Origin: Marinifilum sp965230805
Lineage (GTDB): Bacteria > Bacteroidota > Bacteroidia > Bacteroidales > Marinifilaceae
Direction: 5' to 3'
Assembly: GCF_965230805.1 (NCBI RefSeq)
Contig: NZ_OZ246019.1
Span: 1,674,001 to 1,738,000, forward strand
DNA length: 64,000 nt
Below are positions 17,922-25,724 of this stretch, piece by piece (the stretch's first letter is position 1; each line of letters opens with the position of its first letter). The position numbers and the translations under genes are program-made. The notes under the pieces were generated by a model. The model did no database searches, was not told where the DNA came from, and saw only the letters and a program-made list of their open reading frames with translations.

Positions 17922-17954
17922 ATTGCTAACTCCTGATTTAAATTACCTTCGCAT

Positions 17955-17986
17955 CAAAAATAGAACAGAAAATTAAAAAAACCAAA
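17955..17986 (-). promoter_or_regulatory. nagB: Promoter of nagB and probably the salvage operon
   Basis: On the minus strand, TTTG (17986-17983), a 20-nt spacer and TATTTTTG (17962-17955) form a textbook Bacteroidota promoter. Operator-like site 3 lies immediately upstream of the -33 box. All genes from nagB down to ampG run in this direction, so this is likely the main promoter of a ~13-kb operon. Confidence 0.65.
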
Positions 17987-17993
17987 TTTGGTA

Positions 17994-18005
17994 TTACATG
18001 TTATA
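17994..18005 (+). promoter_or_regulatory. Operator-like motif, site 3 (nagB/murK divergent region)
   Basis: TTACATGTTATA inside the inverted repeat GTATTA-N9-TAATAC (17991-18011). It sits between the divergent nagB and murK promoters. With its flank (TTGGTATTACAT) it is almost the same as site 1 at 1222-1240. Confidence 0.5.
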
Positions 18006-18012
18006 TAATACT

Positions 18013-18042
18013 TTTCGGATGGAGTTTATTTTTCTATATTTG
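18013..18042 (+). promoter_or_regulatory. Putative murK-murQ promoter
   Basis: TATATTTG at 18035-18042 matches the -7 consensus. TTTC at 18013-18016 is a weak -33 box at 18-nt spacing. The leader to the ATG at 18194 would be ~145 nt and carries operator-like site 4. Confidence 0.45.
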
Positions 18043-18166
18043 TATCATGTAAATGAAATTCCTTTTAGCAAAGGGTTTCTGATGTAATAGATTCTTAGAA
18101 TTACCTTAAAAAAACAAACACGAATCTTTAATTAAATTGTAATTTTATTTTTCTGCAAAATTCATC

Positions 18167-18178
18167 ATACATGTTATA
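18167..18178 (+). promoter_or_regulatory. Operator-like motif, site 4 (murK leader)
   Basis: ATACATGTTATA, the fourth copy of the motif, 15 nt upstream of the murK start codon and downstream of the likely promoter. Confidence 0.4.
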
Positions 18179-18193
18179 AAAACAAAGAAGGAT

Positions 18194-19042
18194 ATGATTT
18201 TAATTGCCGAAAGCGGATCTACAAAAACAGACTGGGTTCTATTAAAACAGGGAAAAATCCAAAAGCAGCAACAGACTTTGGGAATAAATCCTTTTCATCA
18301 AGACATGAGTTCTATTATTGATAACCTAAGATCACTTGAAAATGCACATCCCATTGAGCAAATCTTTTTTTATGGTGCTGGTTGTGCAACCCAGGAATCA
18401 AAACAAAAGGTAAAAGATGCATTGTTGGAAGTATTCCCTTCCGCCTCTTGCGATATTCAGAGCGATGTACTTGCAGCTGCAAGATCGGTATGCGGAAGAG
18501 AAAATGGAATTGCTTGCATTTTAGGTACAGGATCAAACTCATGCCTATACAATGGCATAAACATTACCCACAACGTTCGTCCCTTAGGATACATCCTGGG
18601 TGATGAAGGTAGTGGTGCTGTACTAGGAAAGAGATTGATTGCAGACTTGTTAAAAGGAGTTGCTCCTGAAGACATCACTAATGCTTTTTACAAAAAGCAC
18701 AATATGGAATATGCTCATATCATAAACAATGTTTACAGAGAAGAAGCTCCAAGTAGATTTTTGGCACAGTTTACAGTTTTCCTTTCTGAAAATGTGGAGC
18801 ATCCATATGTATCAAGTCTACTTCAGGAAGAGTTCACGAAGTTCTTTGAACGAAATATCAAACAATACGACAACCATTCAAGACTCCCCATTCACTTTAT
18901 AGGTAGTATTGCATACTATTTTAAGAATGAATTAATGAAAGTGGCCAAGAAGTTAAACCTACTAACTGGTAAAATTATCAAAAGCCCACTCGAAGGATTA
19001 GTTGAATACCATATTGCAGAATTAAATTTGAATCATGAATAA
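18194..19042 (+). CDS. murK: MurNAc/GlcNAc kinase of the BadF/BcrA ATPase family (MurK)
   Basis: A 282-aa cytoplasmic sugar kinase. It has the ATPase phosphate-1 loop IAESGSTKTDWVL at the N-terminus, the phosphate-2 motif CILGTGSNSCLYNG and the adenosine-side motif IHFIGSIAYYF near the C-terminus. Tannerella and Clostridium MurK of this family phosphorylate MurNAc at O6. The gene overlaps murQ by 8 nt, and MurNAc-6-P is the MurQ substrate, which makes MurK the best reading; GlcNAc kinase is the alternative. The start has AAGAAGG five nt upstream. Confidence 0.88.
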   Translation: MILIAESGSTKTDWVLLKQGKIQKQQQTLGINPFHQDMSSIIDNLRSLENAHPIEQIFFYGAGCATQESKQKVKDALLEVFPSASCDIQSDVLAAARSVCGRENGIACILGTGSNSCLYNGINITHNVRPLGYILGDEGSGAVLGKRLIADLLKGVAPEDITNAFYKKHNMEYAHIINNVYREEAPSRFLAQFTVFLSENVEHPYVSSLLQEEFTKFFERNIKQYDNHSRLPIHFIGSIAYYFKNELMKVAKKLNLLTGKIIKSPLEGLVEYHIAELNLNHE

Positions 19043-19871
19043 CACACCAAATAAGAAAACCAACAGCAAAGTAACAGAAGCTCCATCCAATTTCTCAAAT
19101 CTTGAGCAAATGTCGGTAAACGAATTATTGTATGGAATTAATCAGGAAGATGGACAAATTCATCTGGCAGTAAATAAAGCCATTCCTGCAATAGAAAAGT
19201 TTGTAAGCCGATTAATTGACAGAATTAAAGCCGGAGGAAGGCTATTTTACCTGGGAGCCGGAACCAGCGGAAGATTAGGCGTATTGGATGCCTCTGAACT
19301 TCCTCCAACATTTGGAGTACCTGCCAATATTGTAATTGGCTTGATTGCCGGAGGAGAAAAAGCATTAAGAAGTGCTGTTGAATCTGCCGAAGATGACCCT
19401 GAAAAAGCTTGGCAAGAACTTCAAGACTACGATATACATGGAAATGATTCCGTTTTAGGAATTGCTGCATCAGGCACAACTCCATATGTTATAGGAGGCG
19501 TGAAGAAAGCCAGAGAAAATGGACTACTTACCGCTTGTATTACCTGTAATCCGGATGCTCCTGTATCAAAAGAAGCAGAGATTGTGATTGAAGCGATTGT
19601 GGGACCTGAATTCGTAACCGGAAGTACAAGGCTGAAAGCAGGAACTGCCCAAAAAATGATCTTGAATATGATCACAACCAGTTTGATGATTAAACTGGGA
19701 AGAGTAAAAGGCAACAAAATGGTAAACATGCAACTAACCAATAAAAAGTTAGTTGAAAGAGGAACCTTAATGATAATGGAGGAATTGAAGCTTGACAACG
19801 AAAGCTCGAAAAATTTGTTGCTCCAACATGGTTCTGTAAAGAAAGCAATTGAAGCCTACAAAAATTCTTAA
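19035..19871 (+). CDS. murQ: N-acetylmuramic acid 6-phosphate etherase MurQ
   Basis: A 278-aa SIS-domain lyase that splits D-lactate from MurNAc-6-P to give GlcNAc-6-P. Hallmarks are FYLGAGTSGRLGVLDASELP, the segment ESAEDDPEKAW containing the catalytic-region Glu, and VLGIAASGTTPYV. The C-terminal motif KMVNMQLTNKKLVERG is also typical. Length is slightly below the ~300 aa of E. coli MurQ. Translation is coupled to murK by overlap. The product feeds the NagB-PIG-L fusion encoded divergently. Confidence 0.95.
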   Translation: MNNTPNKKTNSKVTEAPSNFSNLEQMSVNELLYGINQEDGQIHLAVNKAIPAIEKFVSRLIDRIKAGGRLFYLGAGTSGRLGVLDASELPPTFGVPANIVIGLIAGGEKALRSAVESAEDDPEKAWQELQDYDIHGNDSVLGIAASGTTPYVIGGVKKARENGLLTACITCNPDAPVSKEAEIVIEAIVGPEFVTGSTRLKAGTAQKMILNMITTSLMIKLGRVKGNKMVNMQLTNKKLVERGTLMIMEELKLDNESSKNLLLQHGSVKKAIEAYKNS

Positions 19872-19896
19872 TAAAATACCACACAAGTAAATACGA

Positions 19897-19936
19897 AAAA
19901 GCGGAGTCTGAAAAAATATCTTCAAGCTCCGCTTTT
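19897..19936. terminator. Bidirectional terminator between murQ and gntR
   Basis: AAAAGCGGAG and CTCCGCTTTT form a 10-bp stem with a 20-nt loop and T runs in both directions. It sits between two convergent genes. Confidence 0.85.
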
Positions 19937-19967
19937 CATCTGTTTATAATTCTATGCTACTCGAAAC

Positions 19968-20684
19968 TTACTTCAAATATTGCGTATATAATTCCAGTGT
20001 ACGATCAATTTGTCCGGCCATTTCCTTGTAAGCTTGTTCTCCATTCTTATCACGAATGGCCTCATAAATTGAACGATGTGCTTTTACAGTAAAATCCTTT
20101 TCTCCATCAACATTGGCGTAAATTAAATTACGCATTCTTGGTAGCAAGGAATAGATTGGTTCCATAGAAATAATCATCACTTTGTTGCCGGTTGCCTTTG
20201 CTACATTTAAGTGAAATTTATTAATAATATCTGCCTCCATTTGGGTATTGTCGGGATCACAATCTGCCAGGTCTTTGATATTTTTATTCAAAACAATCAA
20301 ATCCTCATCAGTTCTATTTGAAGCAGCCATTCTGGCTATCTCAGGTTCAAATACGCGTCGAACTTCAATAATCTGAGAAATCAAATCACTATCAAAACTA
20401 AGATCGTAATACAGATTTAAAGATTCAATGGCATCTTCAACCCTTAGCTCGGTTACAAACATTCCACTCCCCTTCTTGATTTGAATTAAGCCACGTGCAC
20501 TTAATCTACGTAGGGCTTCGCGCAATGCAGTTCTGCTTACAGCAAACATCTCACAGAGCTCGCGCTCCGAAGGCAATTTTGTTCCTACAAGTAATTTTTT
20601 TTGTCGGATTGCTTCCTCAATTCTTCGCTCAATTTTTTGACTGAGTGTTTGAGTTGTACCAATTTTTCCAAATATTTCGTCCAT
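19968..20684 (-). CDS. GntR-family (FadR/FCD type) transcription regulator
   Basis: A 238-aa regulator. The N-terminal winged helix has LPSERELCEMFAVSRTALRE and GLIQIKKGSGMFV, the normal GntR DNA-recognition region. Residues ~90-230 are an all-helical FCD ligand domain (DLISQIIEVRRVFEPEIAR). FCD regulators bind organic acids or sugar phosphates and usually repress. It lies at the edge of the peptidoglycan locus, and a repeated 12-bp motif upstream of namZ, nagB, murK and the NlpC gene is its likely operator. The ligand might be MurNAc-6-P or GlcN-6-P; this is inference. Confidence 0.88.
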   Translation of the reverse strand: MDEIFGKIGTTQTLSQKIERRIEEAIRQKKLLVGTKLPSERELCEMFAVSRTALREALRRLSARGLIQIKKGSGMFVTELRVEDAIESLNLYYDLSFDSDLISQIIEVRRVFEPEIARMAASNRTDEDLIVLNKNIKDLADCDPDNTQMEADIINKFHLNVAKATGNKVMIISMEPIYSLLPRMRNLIYANVDGEKDFTVKAHRSIYEAIRDKNGEQAYKEMAGQIDRTLELYTQYLK

Positions 20685-20952
20685 GTATTCAAATTTACTT
20701 CAACTTGTATGATCTCTTAAATTACATCATGTTTCTGAACTTCGAATGAAGATAAAGCATGAGTCAAACCTAATTTTAAGATACTATACCAATTTAGCTA
20801 ATAAATCCTACCAATTATAATATTATTAGTAAGTATCAACCTGTTCCGCTAAATCAGAAAAGAAATATAATAATTATTTTCTCAATAATATGAAGAATAT
20901 CATTTAATTTATAGCAGCGCACAAAGTTATCATACCAAAATGTAAATTCCAA
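20685..20952. other. Intergenic region upstream of gntR
   Basis: Non-coding AT-rich DNA. CAAATTTA at 20690-20697 (TAAATTTG on the minus strand) could be a -7 box right in front of the gntR start. TTGTATGAT and TTACATCATG around 20705-20731 resemble half of the operator motif, but only weakly. Nothing else was recognised. Confidence 0.35.
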
Positions 20953-20985
20953 TAAAAAAGGGTATCTCCAAAAGAAATACCCTTA
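20953..20985 (-). terminator. Terminator after the M20 peptidase
   Basis: AAGGGTAT/ATACCCTT stem (arms 20958-20965 and 20977-20984), followed on the minus strand by a T run, just past the M20 stop codon. Confidence 0.75.
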
Positions 20986-21005
20986 CTTTATCATCATTTA
21001 AAAAA

Positions 21006-22379
21006 CTATTTCTTTAACAATTCAGCGTAATGCTTGTAGAATAGCGGAATCGTGTTGATTCCATTAAAAAATTGCTCCAAAGGATAGTTTTCATTTGGCG
21101 AGTGAATTGCATCACTTTCCAAACCGAATCCCATTAATACAGATTTAATTCCTAAAATCTCTTCGAAAGAAGAAATAATTGGAATAGATCCTCCCGAACG
21201 AACAGGAACAGGGCGTTTTCCATAAACTTCGGTGTAAGCCTTTTCGGCTGCAATATATGCAGGGAAATCAATCGGACAAACATATCCTTGACCACCGTGC
21301 AATGGAGTAACTTCAACTTTAACACAATCAGGAGCAATGGCTTCGAAATGCTCTTTAAAAAGAACTGAAATCTTTTCCCAGTTTTGATTTGGAACCAAAC
21401 GAGTAGAGATTTTAGCATGTGCTTTTGAAGGAAGTACTGTTTTCGCACCTTCGCCAATATAGCCACCCCAGATACCACAAACATCGAAGGATGGACGAAT
21501 ACCGGTGTGCTCTGTTGGCGTATATCCTTTTTCGCCGGCCAATGCTTTTACATCTATTGCTTTTTTATACTCCTCTACATCGAATGGAGCTTCAGCCATC
21601 ATTTCTCTTTCTTCAGCTGACACTTCAATTACATCATCGTAAAATCCCGGAATGGTAATATGACCATTCTCGTCAACCATTTCGGTAATCATTTTTGCCA
21701 ATACATTAATTGGGTTGGCAACAGCACCTCCAAACAATCCTGAGTGCAGGTCGCGATTAGAGCCGGTTACTTCAACTTCCCAATACATTAATCCACGAAG
21801 ACCAGTTGTAATAGATGGGATATCAGGAGCAATCATTCCGGTATCAGATACCAAAATAACATCTGCTTGTAACATTTCTTTGTTGTCTTCGCAGAACTTA
21901 GGAAGATTTGGCGAACCAACTTCTTCTTCACCCTCAATCATGAACTTTACATTACATGGAAGACAATCGTTTTTTACCATATATTCGAAAGCTTTGGCGT
22001 GCATAAATGCCTGACCTTTATCATCATCGGCACCACGAGCCCAAATTTTGCCATCTTTAATAACCGGCTCAAATGGGTCAGTATCCCATAGGTCGATAGG
22101 ATCAACAGGCATCACGTCCATATGACCGTAAACCATTACTGTTGGCAAACTTGCATCAATAATTTTCTCACCATAAGTAACCGGATTACCTTCTGTCTCC
22201 ATTACCACAGCCTTATCAGCACCTGCATCAAGCATTAATTTTTTCCAGCATTCCGCAGCTCTGTACATGTCTGGTTTATTTGCTTCAATCGAGCTAATAG
22301 AAGGTATTCGAATTAATTCAAATAATTCTTCAAGAAATCTTTCCTTGTTCTCTTCGATATATGATTTAATATTCTCCAT
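21006..22379 (-). CDS. M20 family metallodipeptidase
   Basis: A 457-aa cytoplasmic two-zinc peptidase, CNDP/PepV-like. Zinc ligands and catalytic residues are seen in VYGHMDVMPVDP (His, catalytic Asp), ARGADDDKG (bridging Asp), IEGEEEVGSPN (catalytic Glu pair), VSDTGM (Asp) and DAIHSPNENYP (His). A lid domain lies at ~210-380. It should cleave dipeptides, possibly including those released from wall peptides given the neighbouring locus. The gene stands alone, with a terminator after it and a long upstream spacer. Confidence 0.9.
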   Translation of the reverse strand: MENIKSYIEENKERFLEELFELIRIPSISSIEANKPDMYRAAECWKKLMLDAGADKAVVMETEGNPVTYGEKIIDASLPTVMVYGHMDVMPVDPIDLWDTDPFEPVIKDGKIWARGADDDKGQAFMHAKAFEYMVKNDCLPCNVKFMIEGEEEVGSPNLPKFCEDNKEMLQADVILVSDTGMIAPDIPSITTGLRGLMYWEVEVTGSNRDLHSGLFGGAVANPINVLAKMITEMVDENGHITIPGFYDDVIEVSAEEREMMAEAPFDVEEYKKAIDVKALAGEKGYTPTEHTGIRPSFDVCGIWGGYIGEGAKTVLPSKAHAKISTRLVPNQNWEKISVLFKEHFEAIAPDCVKVEVTPLHGGQGYVCPIDFPAYIAAEKAYTEVYGKRPVPVRSGGSIPIISSFEEILGIKSVLMGFGLESDAIHSPNENYPLEQFFNGINTIPLFYKHYAELLKK

Positions 22380-22890
22380 ACTAAATTGTGTTTATTGGAT
22401 TTAAATATTTTCGAAAGGTAAATATACAATAGATCACGAGAATATAAATATCATCATGCAAGATTTATAACAAAATAAGTCAAGTATACCCCAACATTTT
22501 AATATGTAGTTTCAATATAATTGTACTTTCGATTTCTTAGAAAACCAGTTGGTTATTGTAGTTTTAATATATATCAGATTATTTTTTCATGTATATCATT
22601 TAGATATATAATATATATTAGAATTGATTTTAATATATATCATATTGGCAAAATGTAGTTTACTCGTTAAAACATTTCCTAAACAATTCAATCTGCTAAA
22701 GCCTGCTAATATCGGTTTTAATGCGAAATAAGTTTTTAATGGTTTGGGGAATTTGGCCGGTTGTCAGGCTAAAAACAGAGCTACAGCTATAGCTAGGGAG
22801 ATATTTTTAAAGGAAGAATAGGTTCTATAGAACAAACGAACGAGGTTGATTTCACTGTTAAAACCAGCATTCTAACACAGCACCCTCTGC
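22380..22890. other. AT-rich intergenic region with a 15-bp direct repeat
   Basis: About 570 nt separate the M20 gene and the DUF3109 gene. TTTTAATATATATCA occurs twice (22562-22576 and 22628-22642), with further TATATA-rich words between. I see no credible gene, RNA or terminator before 22893. The area could hold the M20 promoter. Confidence 0.4.
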
Positions 22891-22892
22891 AA

Positions 22893-22927
22893 AACAAAAA
22901 AAACAGTAAGCCACATAATTACTGTTT
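22893..22927 (-). terminator. Terminator after the DUF3109 gene
   Basis: On the minus strand, AAACAGTAA and TTACTGTTT flank a short loop and are followed by a T-rich run, 26 nt beyond the stop codon of the DUF3109 gene. Confidence 0.75.
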
Positions 22928-22953
22928 CCTAATCTCTTGTCAATTTATTTTGA

Positions 22954-23535
22954 TTATCTCATTTTCATGATTTCGTCGATATTAGCGGCAGCATACTCCA
23001 GCTCGTTGTACCAATCTTCGCCATATTTCCGAATTAACGGCTCCTTTAGGAACTTGTATACCTGGGTTCCGTTTTTAAAGCCAAGCTCACGGGCTGGTTT
23101 ACAGATATCCCATTTGTTGTAGTTTACCGCATCAAATTCGGCATATTTATCAATTCTAATTGGATACAGTTGGCAGGAAATTGGTTTGCGATACGAGATC
23201 TTGCCGTCAAAAAATGCTTTCTCTATCCCACACATGGCAGTGCCATTCTCAAAAATCGTATATGCACACTCCTTGCCGTTAATAATTGGAGTAACCAAAT
23301 CACCATCGCTGTCAATAACAGAAGTTCCCTGTTTTTCGATCTCTTTAATTCCTTTCCTGTTAAGATATTCCTTAATATCAGGATAGATATCTTCGATTAT
23401 TTGTTTCTCATCATCATCCAACGGAGCTCCCGAATCTCCTTCAACGCAGCAAGCCCCGCAACATTTCGAAATGTCGCAAATAAACTTTTTCTCAATCACA
23501 TCGAGGCTAACTATGGCTTTCCCTATCTGTAACAC
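22954..23535 (-). CDS. DUF3109 family Cys-rich protein
   Basis: A cytoplasmic protein of 193 aa if it starts at the GTG at 23535. It belongs to DUF3109, a family with a metal or Fe-S binding Cys set. Visible here are DISKCCGACCVEGDSGAP, GKECAYT, AMCGIE, ISCQLYPIR and WDICKPA. The function of the family is not known to me. An ATG 19 codons upstream (23592) gives an odd N-terminus (MRDGTDFFIRLR) and would start upstream of the expected transcription start, because a perfect -7 box lies at 23590-23597. GTG gives VLQIGKAIVSLDVIEKKF, which fits family starts. Confidence 0.78.
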   Translation of the reverse strand: MLQIGKAIVSLDVIEKKFICDISKCCGACCVEGDSGAPLDDDEKQIIEDIYPDIKEYLNRKGIKEIEKQGTSVIDSDGDLVTPIINGKECAYTIFENGTAMCGIEKAFFDGKISYRKPISCQLYPIRIDKYAEFDAVNYNKWDICKPARELGFKNGTQVYKFLKEPLIRKYGEDWYNELEYAAANIDEIMKMR

Positions 23536-23589
23536 TATTTCCCTATTTAAATTTACCCTTAAACGGATAAAAAAATCCGTACCATCGCG

Positions 23590-23597
23590 CAAAGATA
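23590..23597 (-). promoter_or_regulatory. -7 box upstream of the DUF3109 gene
   Basis: The minus strand reads TATCTTTG, matching TAnnTTTG. Transcription would start near 23584, which favours the GTG start at 23535 over the upstream ATG. Confidence 0.45.
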
Positions 23598-23629
23598 GTA
23601 CGGAATGTTATATATACAGTTACGATCTC

Positions 23630-25159
23630 TTATTTTATCAAAGATTTTCCTGTCATTTCTTCAGGCTTCTGTATGTTCATGATATCCAATAAAGTTGGAG
23701 CCACATCAGCCAAAATACCATCCTCAATCTCTTTTGGATTTTCGGTAACCCAAACACAAGGAACAGGATTTAACGAATGAGCCGTATTTGGTGAACCATC
23801 AGCATTCACAGCAAAATCCGCATTACCATGATCAGCAATAATAATTACCTCATATCCGTTTGCTTTTGCAGCTTCAACAACTTGCTCAACACATTTATCA
23901 ACAGCCTGAACAGCTTTTGAAATTGCTTCGTAAACTCCTGTGTGTCCAACCATATCGCCATTGGCAAAGTTCAAACAAACAAAATCAGCCGATTGAGCTT
24001 TCAACTCAGCAGTAATTTTATCGGCAACCTCGGGAGCTGACATTTCGGGTTGAAGATCGTAAGTAGCTACTTTTGGCGAAGGAACTAAAAGGCGGCTTTC
24101 GCCTTCGAACTCAGCTTCGCGGCCACCCGAGAAAAAGAAGGTTACGTGAGCATACTTTTCGGTTTCGGCAATACGAATTTGTTTCTTACCGGCAGCAGCC
24201 ACAACTTCACCCATTGTGTTCTGAACATTTTCCTTATCGTAAATTACATGCACACCTTTAAAGTTAGCGTTGTAGCAAGTCATTGTATACCACTCAACAT
24301 CAATAGTGTGCATGCCAAACTCCTTTTTATCTTCCTGCGAGAATACCGTTGTCATCTGACGCAAACGGTCGGTACGGAAATTAAAGCAGATTACCACATC
24401 GCCTTCTTCGATTTTTGCCAATGGAGCTCCTGTTTCATCAACCACTACAACCGGCTTGATAAATTCATCCGTTACGCCTTCTGCATACGATTCTTCGATG
24501 GCAGCAAGAACATCAGTGGTCGCTTTTCCTTCGCCTTTGGTGCAAAGATCGTAAGCCAGTTTTACACGATCCCAGTTGCTATCGCGATCCATTCCGTAAT
24601 AACGACCTATCAAAGATGCAAATTTAGCTGTGTCTTTGCTTTCGATGTCCTCTACAAAAGTTTTTACAAAACCTAAACCCGATTTCGGATCTGTATCACG
24701 TCCATCGGTCAATCCGTGCACAAATACATCCTGCACTCCAAAAGCCTTTGCAGCATCGCAAAGAGCTAATGCATGTTTACTTAAAGAGTGAACCCCGCCA
24801 TCACCAATCAAACCGATTAAGTGAACCTTTTTTGCATTTTCTTTAGCGTGAGTAAATGCCTTAATAACTTGTTCGTTATCTTTTAAAGTATCCTGCTCTA
24901 CTGCCATATTGATTTTTACCAGATCTTGGTATACCACGCGTCCCGCACCAATGTTTAGGTGACCAACTTCCGAGTTACCCATCTGTCCTTCCGGCAATCC
25001 TACAAATCGGCCGGCAGCCTGCAGCTGCGAATTTGGATATTTCTGCAATAGCCCATCCATATAAGGAGTTGCCACCGATGAAATTACATCTGAATTTGAT
25101 TTATCTCCGATCCCCCATCCGTCAAGGATCATCAATAGTGCTTTTTTACTATCTGCCAT
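23630..25159 (-). CDS. gpmI: 2,3-bisphosphoglycerate-independent phosphoglycerate mutase
   Basis: A 509-aa two-domain alkaline-phosphatase-superfamily enzyme that interconverts 3- and 2-phosphoglycerate. It opens with ALLMILDGWGIGDK (metal Asp), followed by EGQMGNSEVGHLNIGAGR with the phosphorylated Ser. Other metal-site segments are HGLTDGRDT, CFNFRTDR, FANGDMVGHTGVYEA, IIADHGNAD and NTAHSLNPVPCVWV. Length and motifs are standard. Confidence 0.97.
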   Translation of the reverse strand: MADSKKALLMILDGWGIGDKSNSDVISSVATPYMDGLLQKYPNSQLQAAGRFVGLPEGQMGNSEVGHLNIGAGRVVYQDLVKINMAVEQDTLKDNEQVIKAFTHAKENAKKVHLIGLIGDGGVHSLSKHALALCDAAKAFGVQDVFVHGLTDGRDTDPKSGLGFVKTFVEDIESKDTAKFASLIGRYYGMDRDSNWDRVKLAYDLCTKGEGKATTDVLAAIEESYAEGVTDEFIKPVVVVDETGAPLAKIEEGDVVICFNFRTDRLRQMTTVFSQEDKKEFGMHTIDVEWYTMTCYNANFKGVHVIYDKENVQNTMGEVVAAAGKKQIRIAETEKYAHVTFFFSGGREAEFEGESRLLVPSPKVATYDLQPEMSAPEVADKITAELKAQSADFVCLNFANGDMVGHTGVYEAISKAVQAVDKCVEQVVEAAKANGYEVIIIADHGNADFAVNADGSPNTAHSLNPVPCVWVTENPKEIEDGILADVAPTLLDIMNIQKPEEMTGKSLIK

Positions 25160-25399
25160 TCTAAAGTATTTTATGTCTTAATTTCTGTTTTTACTCGGTC
25201 TTAGTGATGCAAAAATATCTTATTAATTCTAATTAAAAAAGCACTTAGAGAATTGAAAGTCTTTATTTTAGGACGAAAACGTTTGTAATTCGAAAATAGT
25301 TTAAGCCAGAACAGAAAGCGTCCAAAGCTGATGAGAAATTGAACAAACTGTGGATAAAATCTACAAAAACACAAAAGCCGATCAAACGATCGGCTTTTG

Positions 25400-25472
25400 T
25401 GGTACCACCTGGAATCGAACCAGGGACACATGGATTTTCAGTCCATTGCTCTACCAACTGAGCTATGGTACC
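25400..25472 (-). tRNA. tRNA-Phe (GAA), copy 1
   Basis: A 73-nt cloverleaf. The acceptor stem GGTACCA pairs with TGGTACC, the D-arm reads AGCTCAGTTGGTAGAGC, the anticodon loop is CTGAAAA with anticodon GAA, and the T-loop is GTTCGATTC. CCA is not encoded. Confidence 0.95.
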
Positions 25473-25724
25473 CTTTGTTTTGGTGCTACAAAAGTAAGTA
25501 AAAATACCTTCCTGCAAAATAATTCATTTAACTTACTAACCTCTACCAAGCATGTTACAGTTGAAAAGTATTCAATATCAATTTTTTCTCTTTCTTTTTA
25601 GAATTAATTTAAATAACAAACGCCACTTATACGCAATACCAAGGTTTTTGCCAGCTTAAAATAAACAAGGTATGGTTTTTGTAACTTCCAAATCCGTATA
25701 TTCAATCACTAATTCCACATATCT

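Noticed and set aside
24146..24676. 176-aa frame antisense to gpmI
   Set aside because: It mirrors a highly conserved gpmI coding region; the protein is Cys/Phe/His-rich as expected for a reverse-frame shadow.
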